The position numbers and the translations under genes were made by a program. The notes under the pieces are model-generated. The model was given only the letters and a program-made list of their open reading frames with translations. It ran no database searches and was not told the origin of the DNA. A stretch of 64,000 nt of DNA from Nocardia arthritidis (lineage in GTDB: Bacteria > Actinomycetota > Actinomycetes > Mycobacteriales > Mycobacteriaceae). The stretch spans positions 4,464,001 to 4,528,000 of the forward strand of contig NZ_CP046172.1 of NCBI RefSeq assembly GCF_011801145.1, read 5' to 3'. Shown here piece after piece: positions 26,809-35,876 of this stretch; position 1 is the stretch's first letter; each line of letters starts with the position of its first letter.

Positions 26809-27957
26809 ATGACGAACACCGAAATCCGCCCCTTCCGCATCGAGATCCCGCAGGCCGAGCTGGACGATCTGCGCGAGCGGCTGGCCCGCACCCGCTGGAT
26901 CGACGACCTGCCCGGTACCGGCTGGGAGCGCGGCGTTCCCGGCGCGTACCTGCGCGATTTGGCCGCGTACTGGGCTGAGAAGTTCGACTGGCGCGCGGTG
27001 GAGGCGGAACTGAACGCCCACCCGCAGTTCAGCACCACGATCGACGGTCAGGACGTGCACTTCCTGCACATCCGCTCGGCGCGGGCCGAGGCGACGCCGC
27101 TGCTGCTCCTGCACGGTTGGCCGAGTTCGATCATCGATTTCCTCGACGTGATCGGTCCGCTCACCGCACCGGAAGATTCCGACGCACCCGCCTTCCACCT
27201 GGTGATTCCGTCGCTGCCGGGGCACGGGTTCTCCGGCCCGGTCAGTGCGGCGGGCTGGAATGACGGCCGGGTCGCGGCCGCGCTGGCCGAGCTGATGGCG
27301 CGCCTCGGCTACGACCGGTACGGCGTGCAGGGCGGCGATCACGGCGGGTTCATCGCGCAGCGGCTCGGGCAGCTCGATGCCGCGCACGTGCTCGGCCTAC
27401 ACATCAACGCGCTGGTGACTTTCCCGACCGGCGATCCGGCCGACATGGCCGCGCTCACCGAGGGTGAGCGGCAGCGGCTGGCCGCGATGAAGAAGTTCCA
27501 GGACGACGGCTCGGCATATATGAACCTGAGCGGCTCCCGGCCGGCCACGCTGGCCCAACTGGTGGCGGATTCGCCTGCGGGACAACTAGGTTGGATCGTG
27601 GAGAAGTACAAGGAGTGGGTCGATCAGTCGCATGAGCTGCCCGAACAGGCGATCGCGAAGGACCGCATCCTGGCCAACGTGAGCATCTACTGGTTCACGA
27701 ATACCGCACGCAGCGTCGCGAATTATTACTACGAGCGGTTCCACGACGCGACCATGTTCGCCCCGAAGCCGAAGGGTACGGTCCCCACTGGTGTGGCGGT
27801 GTTCAAGGACGGCGACTACGCCATCCGCCGATTCGCGGAGAAGGCGCACAACATCACCCATTGGTCGGAATTCTTTGCGGGCGGCCACTTTCCGGCCCTG
27901 GAGGTGCCCGATCTGCTGGTGGGCGATATCCGTGAATTCTTCCGCGGCCTCGTCTGA
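26809..27957 (+). CDS. Epoxide hydrolase (EHN-type)
   Basis: 382 residues. N-terminal epoxide-hydrolase domain (FRIEIPQAELDDLRERLART, RWIDDLPGTGWERG) followed by the alpha/beta-hydrolase core with HGWPSSIIDF and nucleophile elbow QGGDHGGF (Asp177). The catalytic His is in GGHFPALEVPD near the C-terminus. It resembles microsomal-type bacterial epoxide hydrolases, which open epoxides to diols in the cytosol. ATG 26809. A strong hairpin follows its stop. The divergent LAL regulator suggests induction by the substrate. Confidence 0.9.
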   Translation: MTNTEIRPFRIEIPQAELDDLRERLARTRWIDDLPGTGWERGVPGAYLRDLAAYWAEKFDWRAVEAELNAHPQFSTTIDGQDVHFLHIRSARAEATPLLLLHGWPSSIIDFLDVIGPLTAPEDSDAPAFHLVIPSLPGHGFSGPVSAAGWNDGRVAAALAELMARLGYDRYGVQGGDHGGFIAQRLGQLDAAHVLGLHINALVTFPTGDPADMAALTEGERQRLAAMKKFQDDGSAYMNLSGSRPATLAQLVADSPAGQLGWIVEKYKEWVDQSHELPEQAIAKDRILANVSIYWFTNTARSVANYYYERFHDATMFAPKPKGTVPTGVAVFKDGDYAIRRFAEKAHNITHWSEFFAGGHFPALEVPDLLVGDIREFFRGLV

Positions 27958-27964
27958 CCTTCCT

Positions 27965-28001
27965 CGAAGGGGCCGACAGCTCGTCGCTGTCGGCCCCTTC
28001 G
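27965..28001 (+). terminator. Strong stem-loop terminator after epoxide hydrolase
   Basis: Perfect 16-bp stem (27965-27980 paired with 27986-28001) with loop TCGTC, 7 bases after the stop codon. There is no T-run, as is usual for high-GC actinobacteria. Confidence 0.8.
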
Positions 28002-28008
28002 GGAGCGG

Positions 28009-28041
28009 CGTATTCTGCCTGGTCGCAGGCGATTTCGCCGA
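28009..28041. repeat. Direct repeat copy 1 (cysNC-end-like)
   Basis: 33 bases identical at 30 positions to 28954-28986, which spans the cysNC stop codon. Read on the minus strand, copy 1 and the bases before it give PAVIALFGEIA, similar to the CysNC ending [11 protein letters not shown], but with a stop upstream and no stop at the end. Confidence 0.65.
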
Positions 28042-28081
28042 ACAGTGCAATGACTGCCGGTCAGTTCGAATCCAGGTCGAA

Positions 28082-28099
28082 GGTAGTGCTGGCACTACC
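28082..28099. promoter_or_regulatory. Tight palindrome upstream of DUF998 gene
   Basis: GGTAGTGC-TG-GCACTACC, 8-bp perfect arms, about 140 bp before the DUF998 start; a CTACCG/CGGTAG pair overlaps its right side. Could be an operator. Confidence 0.35.
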
Positions 28100-28238
28100 G
28101 CCGTTCGGGGCGGTAGCAGGCTGCCCGTCGCCGGTCGTTTTCCGTAGTTTGATGCCGCGGGTTGGGATTTCGATGTCCTACGTCGATCCCACTGTGTAGT
28201 AACAGGTTTCGGCTGACGGAGGATGCGGAAGGGATGTC

Positions 28239-28904
28239 GTGGTGAGTGGCAGGGTCGGTGCGGCGGCGTGGTTGGCCGGTGCGGCGCAGTTTCTGGTCGT
28301 ACAACTGGTTGTCGGAGCGGCGTGGGCGACGCCTTACAGTTGGGCGGACGACAACATCAGCGATCTGGGGAATGTCGGCTGTGGAATGTGGGACGAGTCG
28401 CGTCCCCGGTATGTGTGCTCGCCCCTGCACGGGGTCATGAATGCGTCCTTTGTCGCACAAGGAATTCTGTTGCTGGTGGGTGTGGTGCTGACCGGAGCGT
28501 ACTGGGGGCGGGGCGCATTCGGATGGACTGCGCGCATTCTGCTGATGGTCGCCGCCGCCGGATGGATCGTGGTGGGGCTGACCCCCGCGGATGTCGATGA
28601 AAACCTGCATCTGCTGGGAGCGCTGTTCATCATGGGATTGGGCAATATCGGGCTGATCTGTGCGGGATGGCTGCCGCGGACCGCCGCGTTCGGCCGAATG
28701 CGGTCGGCGACCCGGGTCCTCGCCGTCGTCGCGGTCCTGTCCGCGGTGCTGTTCTTCGCCCAGCGGGGTCCGGTCATCGGGATGGGTGGGATGGAACGCG
28801 TCGCGGCGTTCACGGTCTCGGTGTGGACGGTGCTCGTGGCGGTCACCGTGCTGCGTGCGCGCCGTACCAACTTCGCGTCGATGGCTCGATCCGACGCCGG
28901 GTAA
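28239..28904 (+). CDS. DUF998-family membrane protein
   Basis: 221 residues with six predicted membrane segments. The DUF998 pattern is clear: an N-terminal helix, then PYSWADDNISDLGNVGCG, SPLHGVMNASFVAQGILLLV, and DENLHLLGALFIMGLGNIG. Members are small integral membrane proteins of unknown function. GTG 28239 or the adjacent GTG 28242 starts it, after GGAAGGG. The gene sits between two 33-bp imperfect direct repeats, so it may have been inserted or duplicated here. Confidence 0.8.
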   Translation: MVSGRVGAAAWLAGAAQFLVVQLVVGAAWATPYSWADDNISDLGNVGCGMWDESRPRYVCSPLHGVMNASFVAQGILLLVGVVLTGAYWGRGAFGWTARILLMVAAAGWIVVGLTPADVDENLHLLGALFIMGLGNIGLICAGWLPRTAAFGRMRSATRVLAVVAVLSAVLFFAQRGPVIGMGGMERVAAFTVSVWTVLVAVTVLRARRTNFASMARSDAG

Positions 28905-28953
28905 TCGGCTGTACAGCGGCGCAAAATGTATGCGGCATCGGTGTCGAGCACCC

Positions 28954-28986
28954 CGTATTCTTCCTGGTCTCAGGCGAGTTCGCCGA
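28954..28986. repeat. Direct repeat copy 2 (over cysNC stop)
   Basis: Partner of 28009-28041. Covers the last five codons and stop of cysNC (28970-28986) and 16 bases beyond it. Confidence 0.65.
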
Positions 28987-30805
28987 TCAAGCCGAGGATG
29001 GCCGCCGCCATGGCGGCCGGGTCGCCGTCATCGGGGCGCAGGACGATCTCCGGGTGCTCCGGCGCCTCGTATGGGTCGTCGATGCCGGTGAATCCGCGAA
29101 TCTCGCCCGCCCGGGCCTTGGCGTACATACCTTTCGGATCGCGTGATTCGCAGATCTCCAGCGGCGTATCGACGAAGACTTCCACGAACGGCAGCCCGGC
29201 CGTTCGGTGTGCGACCCGGACCTTGTCGCGGTCGCGGCGATAGGGACTGATGAGCGAAACCACCGCCACCACACCGGCTTCGGCGAACAGGCGCGCGACT
29301 TCGCCTACCCTGCGCACGTTCTCGACGCGGTCCGCGGCGCTGAAGCCGAGATCGGCATTGAGCCCGTGCCGCAGATTGTCGCCGTCGAGGAGGAAGGCGG
29401 GCCGTCCCACCGCCACCAGCCGTCGCTCCAATTCGACTGCGACGGTAGACTTTCCGGAGCCGGAAAGCCCGGTGAGCCATACGGTCAGGCCGCGAGTCGC
29501 GCGTTCCTCCCGGCCGACGGCCGTGCTGTGCCAGACCACCCGGGACGACGGCAGGGTAGGTCCGGTGATCATCCCCGCCGCGACGGTGTTGTTGGTGGTG
29601 TCGTCGACGAGGATGAAGCTGCCGGTGGCCCGGTTGCGCCGGTAGGGATCGAACAGCAGCGGCTGCCTGGTGCGCAATTGCACGCGCCCGATCTCGTTGA
29701 GCGACAACGATTCCGCGTGCTCATCCCGATGTAGCGTATTGACGTCGAGCCGGTAGTCGAGGCTGCGCACCTCGGCGGTCGCGGTGCGGGTGGTGTGCCG
29801 CAGCGTATAGGTGGCGCCGGGGGATAGCGCGGAATCGTCGGCGAACCAGCAGACCATCGCGTCGAGGTCGCGCCCGACGTGCGGCCGGTTGTTGGGGCGG
29901 CAGATCAGGTCGCCGCGCGAGATATCGATTTCGTCGGCCAGCTGGATGGTGACCGCCTGCGGCGGAAAGGCTTCCGCGACCGGAACCCCGCCGGGGCCCC
30001 AGATGGCGGCGACGCTGGTGGTGAATCCGGAAGGCAGCACCGCGACCTCGTCACCCGGCTTGAACACCCCGCCCGCGACCGTACCCGCGTAACCGCGGAA
30101 ATCATTGGCGTGCCTGCGGATTACGTACTGCACCGGGAAACGCGCGTCGATCAGATTGCGGTCGGAGGCGATGTGCACCTCTTCCAGGTGATGCAGCAGC
30201 GGCGTGCCCTCGTACCAGGGCATGCTGGCGCCGCGGTGCACGATATTGTCCCCGTGCAGGGCCGACATCGGCACGAAGGTGAGGTCGGCGACATCGAGTT
30301 TGGTGGCGAATCCGGCGAATTCCTCCCGGATTTCGAGGAACCGCTGCCGCGACCAGCCCACCAGATCCATCTTGTTGACGCACAGCACCAGGTGTGGAAT
30401 GCCGAGCAGCCCGGCCAGGAAGGCATGGCGCCGAGTCTGTTCCACCACGCCCTTGCGCGCGTCCACCAGGATCAGCGCCAGATCGGCGGTGGACGCGCCG
30501 GTGACCATATTGCGGGTGTACTGGATGTGCCCCGGGGTGTCGGCGATGATGAATTTCCTTCGCGGCGTTGCGAAGTAGCGATGCGCGACATCGATGGTGA
30601 TGCCCTGTTCGCGCTCGGCGCGCAGCCCGTCGGTGAGCAGGGCCAGATTCGGGTAGTCGTCGCCGCGGTCGCGGCTGGTCCGTTCCACGGCGGCGAGCTG
30701 GTCGGTGAAGATCGTCTTGGAATCGAAGAGCAGCCTGCCGATGAGGGTGGATTTGCCGTCGTCGACGCTGCCCGCGGTGGCCAGGCGCAGCAGGGTGGTC
30801 GTCAT
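28970..30805 (-). CDS. cysNC: CysN/CysC: sulfate adenylyltransferase GTPase subunit fused to APS kinase
   Basis: 611 residues. Residues 1-420 are the GTPase subunit of ATP sulfurylase: P-loop [11 protein letters not shown]2/G3 [11 protein letters not shown] and [13 protein letters not shown]4 CVNKMDLV. Residues about 435-611 are APS kinase: [32 protein letters not shown] and [14 protein letters not shown]. With CysD it makes APS from sulfate, then phosphorylates it to PAPS, the donor for sulfotransferases. The ATG overlaps the restored cysD stop (TGATG). In this window its natural client is the sulfotransferase at 34695-35876. Confidence 0.95.
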   Translation of the reverse strand: MTTTLLRLATAGSVDDGKSTLIGRLLFDSKTIFTDQLAAVERTSRDRGDDYPNLALLTDGLRAEREQGITIDVAHRYFATPRRKFIIADTPGHIQYTRNMVTGASTADLALILVDARKGVVEQTRRHAFLAGLLGIPHLVLCVNKMDLVGWSRQRFLEIREEFAGFATKLDVADLTFVPMSALHGDNIVHRGASMPWYEGTPLLHHLEEVHIASDRNLIDARFPVQYVIRRHANDFRGYAGTVAGGVFKPGDEVAVLPSGFTTSVAAIWGPGGVPVAEAFPPQAVTIQLADEIDISRGDLICRPNNRPHVGRDLDAMVCWFADDSALSPGATYTLRHTTRTATAEVRSLDYRLDVNTLHRDEHAESLSLNEIGRVQLRTRQPLLFDPYRRNRATGSFILVDDTTNNTVAAGMITGPTLPSSRVVWHSTAVGREERATRGLTVWLTGLSGSGKSTVAVELERRLVAVGRPAFLLDGDNLRHGLNADLGFSAADRVENVRRVGEVARLFAEAGVVAVVSLISPYRRDRDKVRVAHRTAGLPFVEVFVDTPLEICESRDPKGMYAKARAGEIRGFTGIDDPYEAPEHPEIVLRPDDGDPAAMAAAILGLIGELA

Positions 30806-31736
30806 CAGAAGTAGCCCTCTCGCTTGCGATCCTCCATGCCCGCCTCGGAGATTCGGTCGTCGGCCCTGGTCGCGCCGCGCTCGGTGACGCGGGCCGCGGC
30901 GACCTCGGCGACCACCTCGGCGGGGTGGTCGCGGTGGACTGCACGCAGCCGGTGCATGTCGCGTCGCCGACGGTGCGGAAGCGAACGGTGGCCTCGTAGG
31001 GCTGTTCACCGTCGAGAAGTTGGAGAAATCTGGTGTGCGCCAACAACATTCCATCTCGTTGCACGACGGGGCGGCGGTGCGCGTAGTACAGTGACGGCAT
31101 TTCGATGTCCTCGGCGGCGATATAGCTCCAGATATCGAGCTCGGTCCAATTGGAGAGCGGGAAGACCCGGATGTGTTCGCCGGGGCGGTGGCGCCCGTTG
31201 TACAGGTTCCACAGTTCGGGGCGCTGGCTGCGCGGTTCCCACTGGCCGTATTCGTCGCGGAAGCTGAATACCCGCTCCTTGGCGCGGGCCTTCTCCTCGT
31301 CGCGGCGCGCGCCGCCGAATACCGCGTCGAACCGGCCGTCCGTGATGGCCCGCAGCAGCGTGGTGGTCTGCAGCCGGTTGCGGGAGGCGCGCGGTCCCGT
31401 CTCCTCGGTCACCCGTCCCGCGTCGATATCGTCCTGCACCCGGCCGACGATCAACCGCAGGCCCAACCGCCGGACGGTGTCGTCGCGATAGTCCATCACC
31501 TCGTCGAAATTGTGCCCGGTGTCGATGTGCAGCACCGGGAACGGCACGGGCGCGGGCCAGAAGGCCTTTGCCGCGAGGTGCAACATCACCACCGAATCCT
31601 TGCCGCCGGAGAACAGCAGCACCGGCCGTTCGAAAGTGGCTGCGACTTCACGGAATATGTGCGCCGACTCGGCCTCGAGTGCGTCCAGATGCGCCAGCTC
31701 GTAGGTGTTCGCCGTCGACTTCACGTACTGGCTCAC
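30805..31736 (-). pseudogene. cysD: cysD, sulfate adenylyltransferase subunit 2, with one-base frameshift near 3' end
   Basis: ATP sulfurylase small subunit (PP-loop ATPase). The frame from GTG 31736 reads normally: [54 protein letters not shown]. Then it loses register at the G-run 30922-30925 (one base too few on the coding strand's C-run). Adding one base restores the conserved tail [20 protein letters not shown] then [11 protein letters not shown], a TGA overlapping the cysNC ATG, and a 310-residue product of normal length. Uncorrected, the frame runs on into cysNC for a 544-residue chimera. Either a homopolymer sequencing error or a real mutation. It begins 9 bp after iclR, so iclR-cysD-cysNC look like one operon. 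Confidence 0.85.
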
Positions 31737-31745
31737 GCCCCAAAA

Positions 31746-32657
31746 CTAGAACAAGTTGCTGTCACTGGTCAATGGTGTGTTCCGGTTTCGCACACCGCCC
31801 GAATCCGCCGTCACATTATCCGCCGCCGCGACCAATTCCGCACCGCGCCTGGTGATTTCGGCTCCGGTGATGGGTTTGCCGACATACATGGTGAGCACCA
31901 TGTTCTGCCTGCCGTCGGCGCCGTAGGTCGGCGCGGCCAGCAGGCTCACCGGATGTTCCTTGCGCGGTCGCAGATCGGCGCCCAGATACACACGTTCGCC
32001 CAGGCTCGTGACCAGTTCGCCGACGAGTCTGCGCAGCTCATCGGGTAAATCGTGGGCGGCGACGCCGGCCAGCAGCGAATACAGCCTGCGGCCCGCCGCG
32101 GTCATGCTCTCGATCAGGTACCCCCGTTCGCGGCATTCGGCGACCACCTGCCGCAGCCGGGATTCGTCCTGGTTCAGCGGCACCGACGGCGGCGTCGCCA
32201 GCCAGGCGTCGAGGGCGGCATCGGTATCCCACAGCACGTACATCAGGCCGACGGGCGGCGCGAAATCGTATGTGGCGCCGACCTTTACCATGCCGGGCCC
32301 GGTGCTCTCCAACACCACGATCTGCGACCCGACCACCGCCGATGCGGTGCACGTGGTCCGGTACCGCGCGCTGAGCTCCTGCAATCGGGTCCTGGCGAGG
32401 GCCGCGACGGTGAACCCGTCCTGGGCCACCCGGCCCGCGGCGATCAGCGCGGGACCCAGGCCGTATGTGCGGGTCTGCTGATCGCGCACGAGGTAGCCGC
32501 CGGCGCTGAGCTCGGTGAGTATGCCCAGGCAGGTGGGCTTCGCCATATCCAGTTCGCGGGCCAGTTCGGAGAGGCCGAAGCGTTTGCCGCGGTGCTCGAC
32601 GAAGTAATCCAGCAGCTGGACGACCCGGGCGGTCGGCGCGGATCTACGGGCGACCAT
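31746..32657 (-). CDS. IclR-family transcriptional regulator
   Basis: 303 residues. N-terminal winged HTH (RVVQLLDYFVEHRGKRFGLS, ELDMAKPTCLGILTEL) and a C-terminal effector domain (TTCTASAVVGSQIVVLESTG to MYVGKPITGAEITRRG). ATG 32657 has AGGAG six bases upstream; a TTG two codons earlier is less likely. It is the first gene of a leftward operon with cysD and cysNC and is divergent from the operon at 32745, separated by 87 bp holding two palindromes. It probably regulates this divergent unit in response to a small organic acid or CoA-pathway metabolite (inference). Confidence 0.87.
   Translation of the reverse strand: MVARRSAPTARVVQLLDYFVEHRGKRFGLSELARELDMAKPTCLGILTELSAGGYLVRDQQTRTYGLGPALIAAGRVAQDGFTVAALARTRLQELSARYRTTCTASAVVGSQIVVLESTGPGMVKVGATYDFAPPVGLMYVLWDTDAALDAWLATPPSVPLNQDESRLRQVVAECRERGYLIESMTAAGRRLYSLLAGVAAHDLPDELRRLVGELVTSLGERVYLGADLRPRKEHPVSLLAAPTYGADGRQNMVLTMYVGKPITGAEITRRGAELVAAADNVTADSGGVRNRNTPLTSDSNLF
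31747..31760 (-). promoter_or_regulatory. KstR-like half-perfect site before cysD
   Basis: TAGAACAAGTTGCT matches the KstR consensus TnnAACnnGTTnnA except for the final base. It overlaps the iclR stop codon and ends 10 bases upstream of the cysD start. Confidence 0.35.
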
Positions 32658-32667
32658 GGACAACTCC

Positions 32668-32681
32668 TAGAACAGGTTCTA
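32668..32681. promoter_or_regulatory. KstR-type palindrome in the iclR/Rv3531c-like divergent promoter
   Basis: TAGAACAGGTTCTA, perfect 6-bp arms, fits TnnAACnnGTTnnA, the operator of the TetR-family sterol-catabolism repressor KstR in mycobacteria and rhodococci. It lies 10 bases upstream of the iclR ATG and 64 upstream of the opposite operon. Confidence 0.6.
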
Positions 32682-32698
32682 ATCTTGCTCGTATCGAA

Positions 32699-32717
32699 AT
32701 GTACCAGAGCGGTACAT
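32699..32717. promoter_or_regulatory. Second palindrome in the divergent promoter
   Basis: ATGTACCAGAGCGGTACAT: perfect 7-bp arms, 5-base spacer, 27 bases upstream of the TTG start at 32745. A candidate IclR operator (inference). Confidence 0.45.
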
Positions 32718-32744
32718 ATTTGGAACAGTCGACCGGAGCGCCTC

Positions 32745-33908
32745 TTGCTGACACAACCGTTCGCGGAAGCCATCGCCGCCGCCGAGCAGATAATCACCGC
32801 CGCCCCGCACATCCGGACCGAACAGGATCTCGTCGAGGGTTACGACTATCTGGCGGGCAGCATCCGCGCGGCCATGCAGATGGCATGGGCCTACGAGCGG
32901 GACTTCCCGTTCTTCGTGCAGTCCACCGGCCCGTACACAAAGATGGGTCTCGACAATCCGGACACCCTCTACTTCCACTCCTATCTGCGGCCCGACGCCG
33001 AATACGTCGTCACCGGAAGGCGGGGCAGCACAAGGGATCTCAGCTTTCAGGTGCTGAACGGCGACTATTCGCCGGTGGACGTGCCGGACAGCCTGACCGC
33101 GTTCGACGACCGCGCCGTCGACATCCGCCCGGACGGGACCTACGAAATCCGTTTCGGCCCAGGCGAAGCCGGCCCCGGGTACGTTCCGCTCGCCCCCGAT
33201 TCCGCCATGCTGGTGGTGCGGGAGGTGTTCAGCGATTGGGGCGCGGAACGCCCGGGCACGATCCGCATCCAACGGGTCGACCGGATCGGTGCCGCGCCAC
33301 CGCCTTTGAGCAAGGATCTGCTCACCAAGCGCTACGGCGTCGCGGGCAAGATGTTGATCTCCCGGCTGAATACCTTTCTGGCCTTTCCGAAATGGTTCTA
33401 TCTGAACCTGCCGGTGAACACCATGACCGAACCGCGCTCCACCCCGGGCGGTCTCACCACCCAGTTCTCCTCGGCCGGGCACTACGAACTCGCCGACGAT
33501 CAGGCGATGATCATCACGGTGCCGAAATCCGATGCGCCGTACCAGGGTTTCCAGCTCGGCAGCATGTGGTATCTGTCGCTGGACTACATCAACCACCAGA
33601 CCAGCCTCACCGCCGACCAGGCCCGCGTCGATCCGGACGGGATGATCCGGCTGGTGGTGAGCGAACGAGATCCCGGACTGGTCAACTGGATCGAGCGCAC
33701 CGGGCACGATCGCGGCTACCTCCAGTTCCGCTGGCAGCGGCTGTCCCGCGAGATGAAGCCGGAGGACGGCCCGGCCGTCGAGGTGGTGCCGTTCGGCGAA
33801 TTGCCGCGACGGCTGGCGTATTACGAACAAGCGCGCATCACGCAGGCGGACTGGCGGGCGCGGATCGCGGCGCGGCAGGCCGCCGTCGCGGAAAGGATGC
33901 TCGGCTGA
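32745..33908 (+). CDS. DUF1214-like conserved protein, Rv3531c-type
   Basis: 387 residues. No signal peptide. It begins LLTQPFAEAIAAAEQIITAA and contains YLRPDAEYVVTGRRGSTRDL, AMLVVREVFSDWGAERPGTI, GFQLGSMWYLSLDYINHQTS and LVVSERDPGLVNWIERTGHD, the style of DUF1214/DUF1254-type proteins and, as I recall it, of M. tuberculosis Rv3531c, a KstR-regulon gene of similar length. The only good start is TTG 32745 with GGAG six bases upstream; the frame upstream runs through iclR antisense. It is coupled to the SDR (TGATG). Function is unknown; the context suggests sterol or related lipid metabolism. Confidence 0.72.
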   Translation: MLTQPFAEAIAAAEQIITAAPHIRTEQDLVEGYDYLAGSIRAAMQMAWAYERDFPFFVQSTGPYTKMGLDNPDTLYFHSYLRPDAEYVVTGRRGSTRDLSFQVLNGDYSPVDVPDSLTAFDDRAVDIRPDGTYEIRFGPGEAGPGYVPLAPDSAMLVVREVFSDWGAERPGTIRIQRVDRIGAAPPPLSKDLLTKRYGVAGKMLISRLNTFLAFPKWFYLNLPVNTMTEPRSTPGGLTTQFSSAGHYELADDQAMIITVPKSDAPYQGFQLGSMWYLSLDYINHQTSLTADQARVDPDGMIRLVVSERDPGLVNWIERTGHDRGYLQFRWQRLSREMKPEDGPAVEVVPFGELPRRLAYYEQARITQADWRARIAARQAAVAERMLG

Positions 33909-34684
33909 TGTTGTTGCGGGACAAGGTGGTCGTGGTTTCCGGGGTCGGCCCCGGGCTGGGCCGGGCGATCGCGGTGCAGAGCGCCCGGGCCGGCGCCGAC
34001 GTGGTGCTGGCCTCGCGCACCGAGGCGCGACTCACCGAGGTGGCCAAGGAGATCGGCGAGCTGGGGCGGCGCGCGGTGGTGGTGCCCACCGATATCGACG
34101 ACGAGGCGGCGTCCGCGCACCTGGCGGAATCGGCGGTCAGCGCGTTCGGGCGGGTGGACACGCTGGTGAACAACGCGTTCGCCATACCGCCGATCGTGGA
34201 TCTCGCCGAGGTCGACCTGGATCAGGTGCGGGCCGGATTCGAGACCAATGTGCTTGCGGCGCTGCGGCTCACCCGGCTGTTCATTCCGGCGCTCACCGAA
34301 TCGAAGGGTTCGGTGATCATGATCAACTCGGCGGTCTTGCGGCATTCCCGGCGCACCTTCGGTCCGTACAAGATGGCGAAGGCGAGCCTGCTCGCGCTGG
34401 CGCAGAGCCTGGCCACCGAGCTCGGGCCGCAGGGTATTCGAGTGAATACCGTTGCGCCCGGCTATATTTGGGCCGACAACCTGAAGTGGTACTTCAATTA
34501 CCTCGCCCAGCAGCGCGGCATCTCCGCCGACGAGGTCTACGCCGAGACCGCGCGCACCATCGACCTGCGCAAACTACCGGAACCCGACGAGATCGCCGAC
34601 GCCGTAGTCTTTTTCGCCTCGCATCTGGCGCGGGCGATCACGGGGGCGTGCCTCGACGTCAACGGCGGCGAATACCACCACTAG
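33908..34684 (+). CDS. Short-chain dehydrogenase/reductase, Rv3530c-type
   Basis: 258-residue SDR: cofactor loop GVGPGLGRAIA, NNAF in place of NNAG, catalytic Ser in MINSAVLRHS and Tyr-x-x-x-Lys in YKMAK. The strand-2 end ASRTEARL, with Arg, suggests NADP(H). Its ATG overlaps the upstream stop by one base, so translation is coupled. Length and neighbours match Rv3530c, which I recall as part of the KstR regulon. Likely acts on a hydroxyl or keto group of a sterol-like or acyl substrate. Confidence 0.85.
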   Translation: MLLRDKVVVVSGVGPGLGRAIAVQSARAGADVVLASRTEARLTEVAKEIGELGRRAVVVPTDIDDEAASAHLAESAVSAFGRVDTLVNNAFAIPPIVDLAEVDLDQVRAGFETNVLAALRLTRLFIPALTESKGSVIMINSAVLRHSRRTFGPYKMAKASLLALAQSLATELGPQGIRVNTVAPGYIWADNLKWYFNYLAQQRGISADEVYAETARTIDLRKLPEPDEIADAVVFFASHLARAITGACLDVNGGEYHH

Positions 34685-34694
34685 GAGTAGGACC

Positions 34695-35876
34695 GTGATC
34701 GGTAGGGACGACGTCGGCACCGTCGACGATCTGCACGCCTCGGCGTCGAAATTCATCGGGCTGGACGATTTCGGCGACGACGAGTACCGCGAAGGGCTCG
34801 CGGTACTGCTGGACTCCTATGCGAAGGACGCGGAGCTCACGCCGTTCGGGAACAAGGTCAATCGCGCCTTCCTGCGCGGCGCGCTGGTCGCGCGGCTGCT
34901 GAGTGAGGCTGCCTGGCAACGGTTTCCGGAATACGCGGCGACGCCGATCGAGCGGCCCATCTTCGTGACCGGGCTGCCGCGATCCGGCACGACGGCCGTG
35001 CACCGGCTGCTGAACGCGGATCCGGCCCATCAGGGTTTGGAAATGTGGCTCACCGAGATGCCGCAGCCGCGGCCGCCGCGGGAAACCTGGGGCGCGAATC
35101 CGGTGTATCAGCGGATCGCGGCGGCGTACGAGAAGCACCACGTGGAGCATCCGGAATTCATGGGCGTGCACCACATTTCGGCCGACCAGGTGGAGGAGTG
35201 CTGGCAACTGCTGCGGCAGTCGGCGAAATCGGTGTCCTATGAATGCCTCGCCTATCTGCCCGGGTACTCGGAGTGGCTGCGCGAGCAGGACTGGACCGGC
35301 GCCTATCGCAGGCATCGGCGCAACCTCCAGCTCATCGGGCTGCCCGATGCGAAAAAGCGCTGGGTGCTGAAGAATCCGAGTCATCTGTTCGCACTCGACG
35401 CGATCTTCGCGGTCTATCCGGACGCGCTGGTGATCCAGATGCATCGCGATCCGCGCACCATCATCGCATCGGTGTGCAGCCTCAACGAGCAGGCGTCGGC
35501 CGGATGGTCGGCGAAGTTCCGCGGCCCGGTCGTCGGCTCGACGCAGCTGGACCTGTGGGCCCGCGGTGCCGCGAGATTCATCGCGGATCGCAAGCGGCAC
35601 AACCCCGCCCAGTTCTGCGATGTGGATTATGGTGCGTTCGTCCGCGATCCGCTCGGCACGGTGGCATCGATCTACCGACACTTCGGGATTCCGTTCAGCG
35701 ACGAGGCGCGGGCGGCGATGGAGGAGCTGCACGCCGAAAGCACCTCGGGTGCGGCCCGTCCGGTGCACCGGTACGAGCTGGCGGATTTCGGTTTGAGCGC
35801 GGAACAGGTGGACCGGCGTTTCGAGGAGTATCGGGCGGTCTATTTCCCCGAATCGCCTACTGCTGGCCGGGATTGA
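34695..35876 (+). CDS. PAPS-dependent sulfotransferase, Rv3529c-type
   Basis: 393 residues. The PAPS 5'-phosphosulfate loop is IFVTGLPRSGTTAVHRLL (residues about 88-105). The 3'-phosphate motif is VIQMHRDPRTIIASVCSL with Arg and Ser. WVLKNPSHLFALDAIF is typical of the Sulfotransfer_3 family. GTG 34695 follows AGGAG and is 10 bases after the SDR stop: the third gene of this operon. It would move sulfate from PAPS to a hydroxyl, possibly the one made or reduced by the SDR. The divergent cysD-cysNC genes make PAPS. Its end overlaps the convergent thioesterase gene by 20 bases. Confidence 0.87.
   Translation: MIGRDDVGTVDDLHASASKFIGLDDFGDDEYREGLAVLLDSYAKDAELTPFGNKVNRAFLRGALVARLLSEAAWQRFPEYAATPIERPIFVTGLPRSGTTAVHRLLNADPAHQGLEMWLTEMPQPRPPRETWGANPVYQRIAAAYEKHHVEHPEFMGVHHISADQVEECWQLLRQSAKSVSYECLAYLPGYSEWLREQDWTGAYRRHRRNLQLIGLPDAKKRWVLKNPSHLFALDAIFAVYPDALVIQMHRDPRTIIASVCSLNEQASAGWSAKFRGPVVGSTQLDLWARGAARFIADRKRHNPAQFCDVDYGAFVRDPLGTVASIYRHFGIPFSDEARAAMEELHAESTSGAARPVHRYELADFGLSAEQVDRRFEEYRAVYFPESPTAGRD

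Noticed and set aside
30102..30804. Read-through of cysD into cysNC as a long fusion
   Set aside because: Caused by the one-base frameshift; the tail has no homology, while the corrected frame does.
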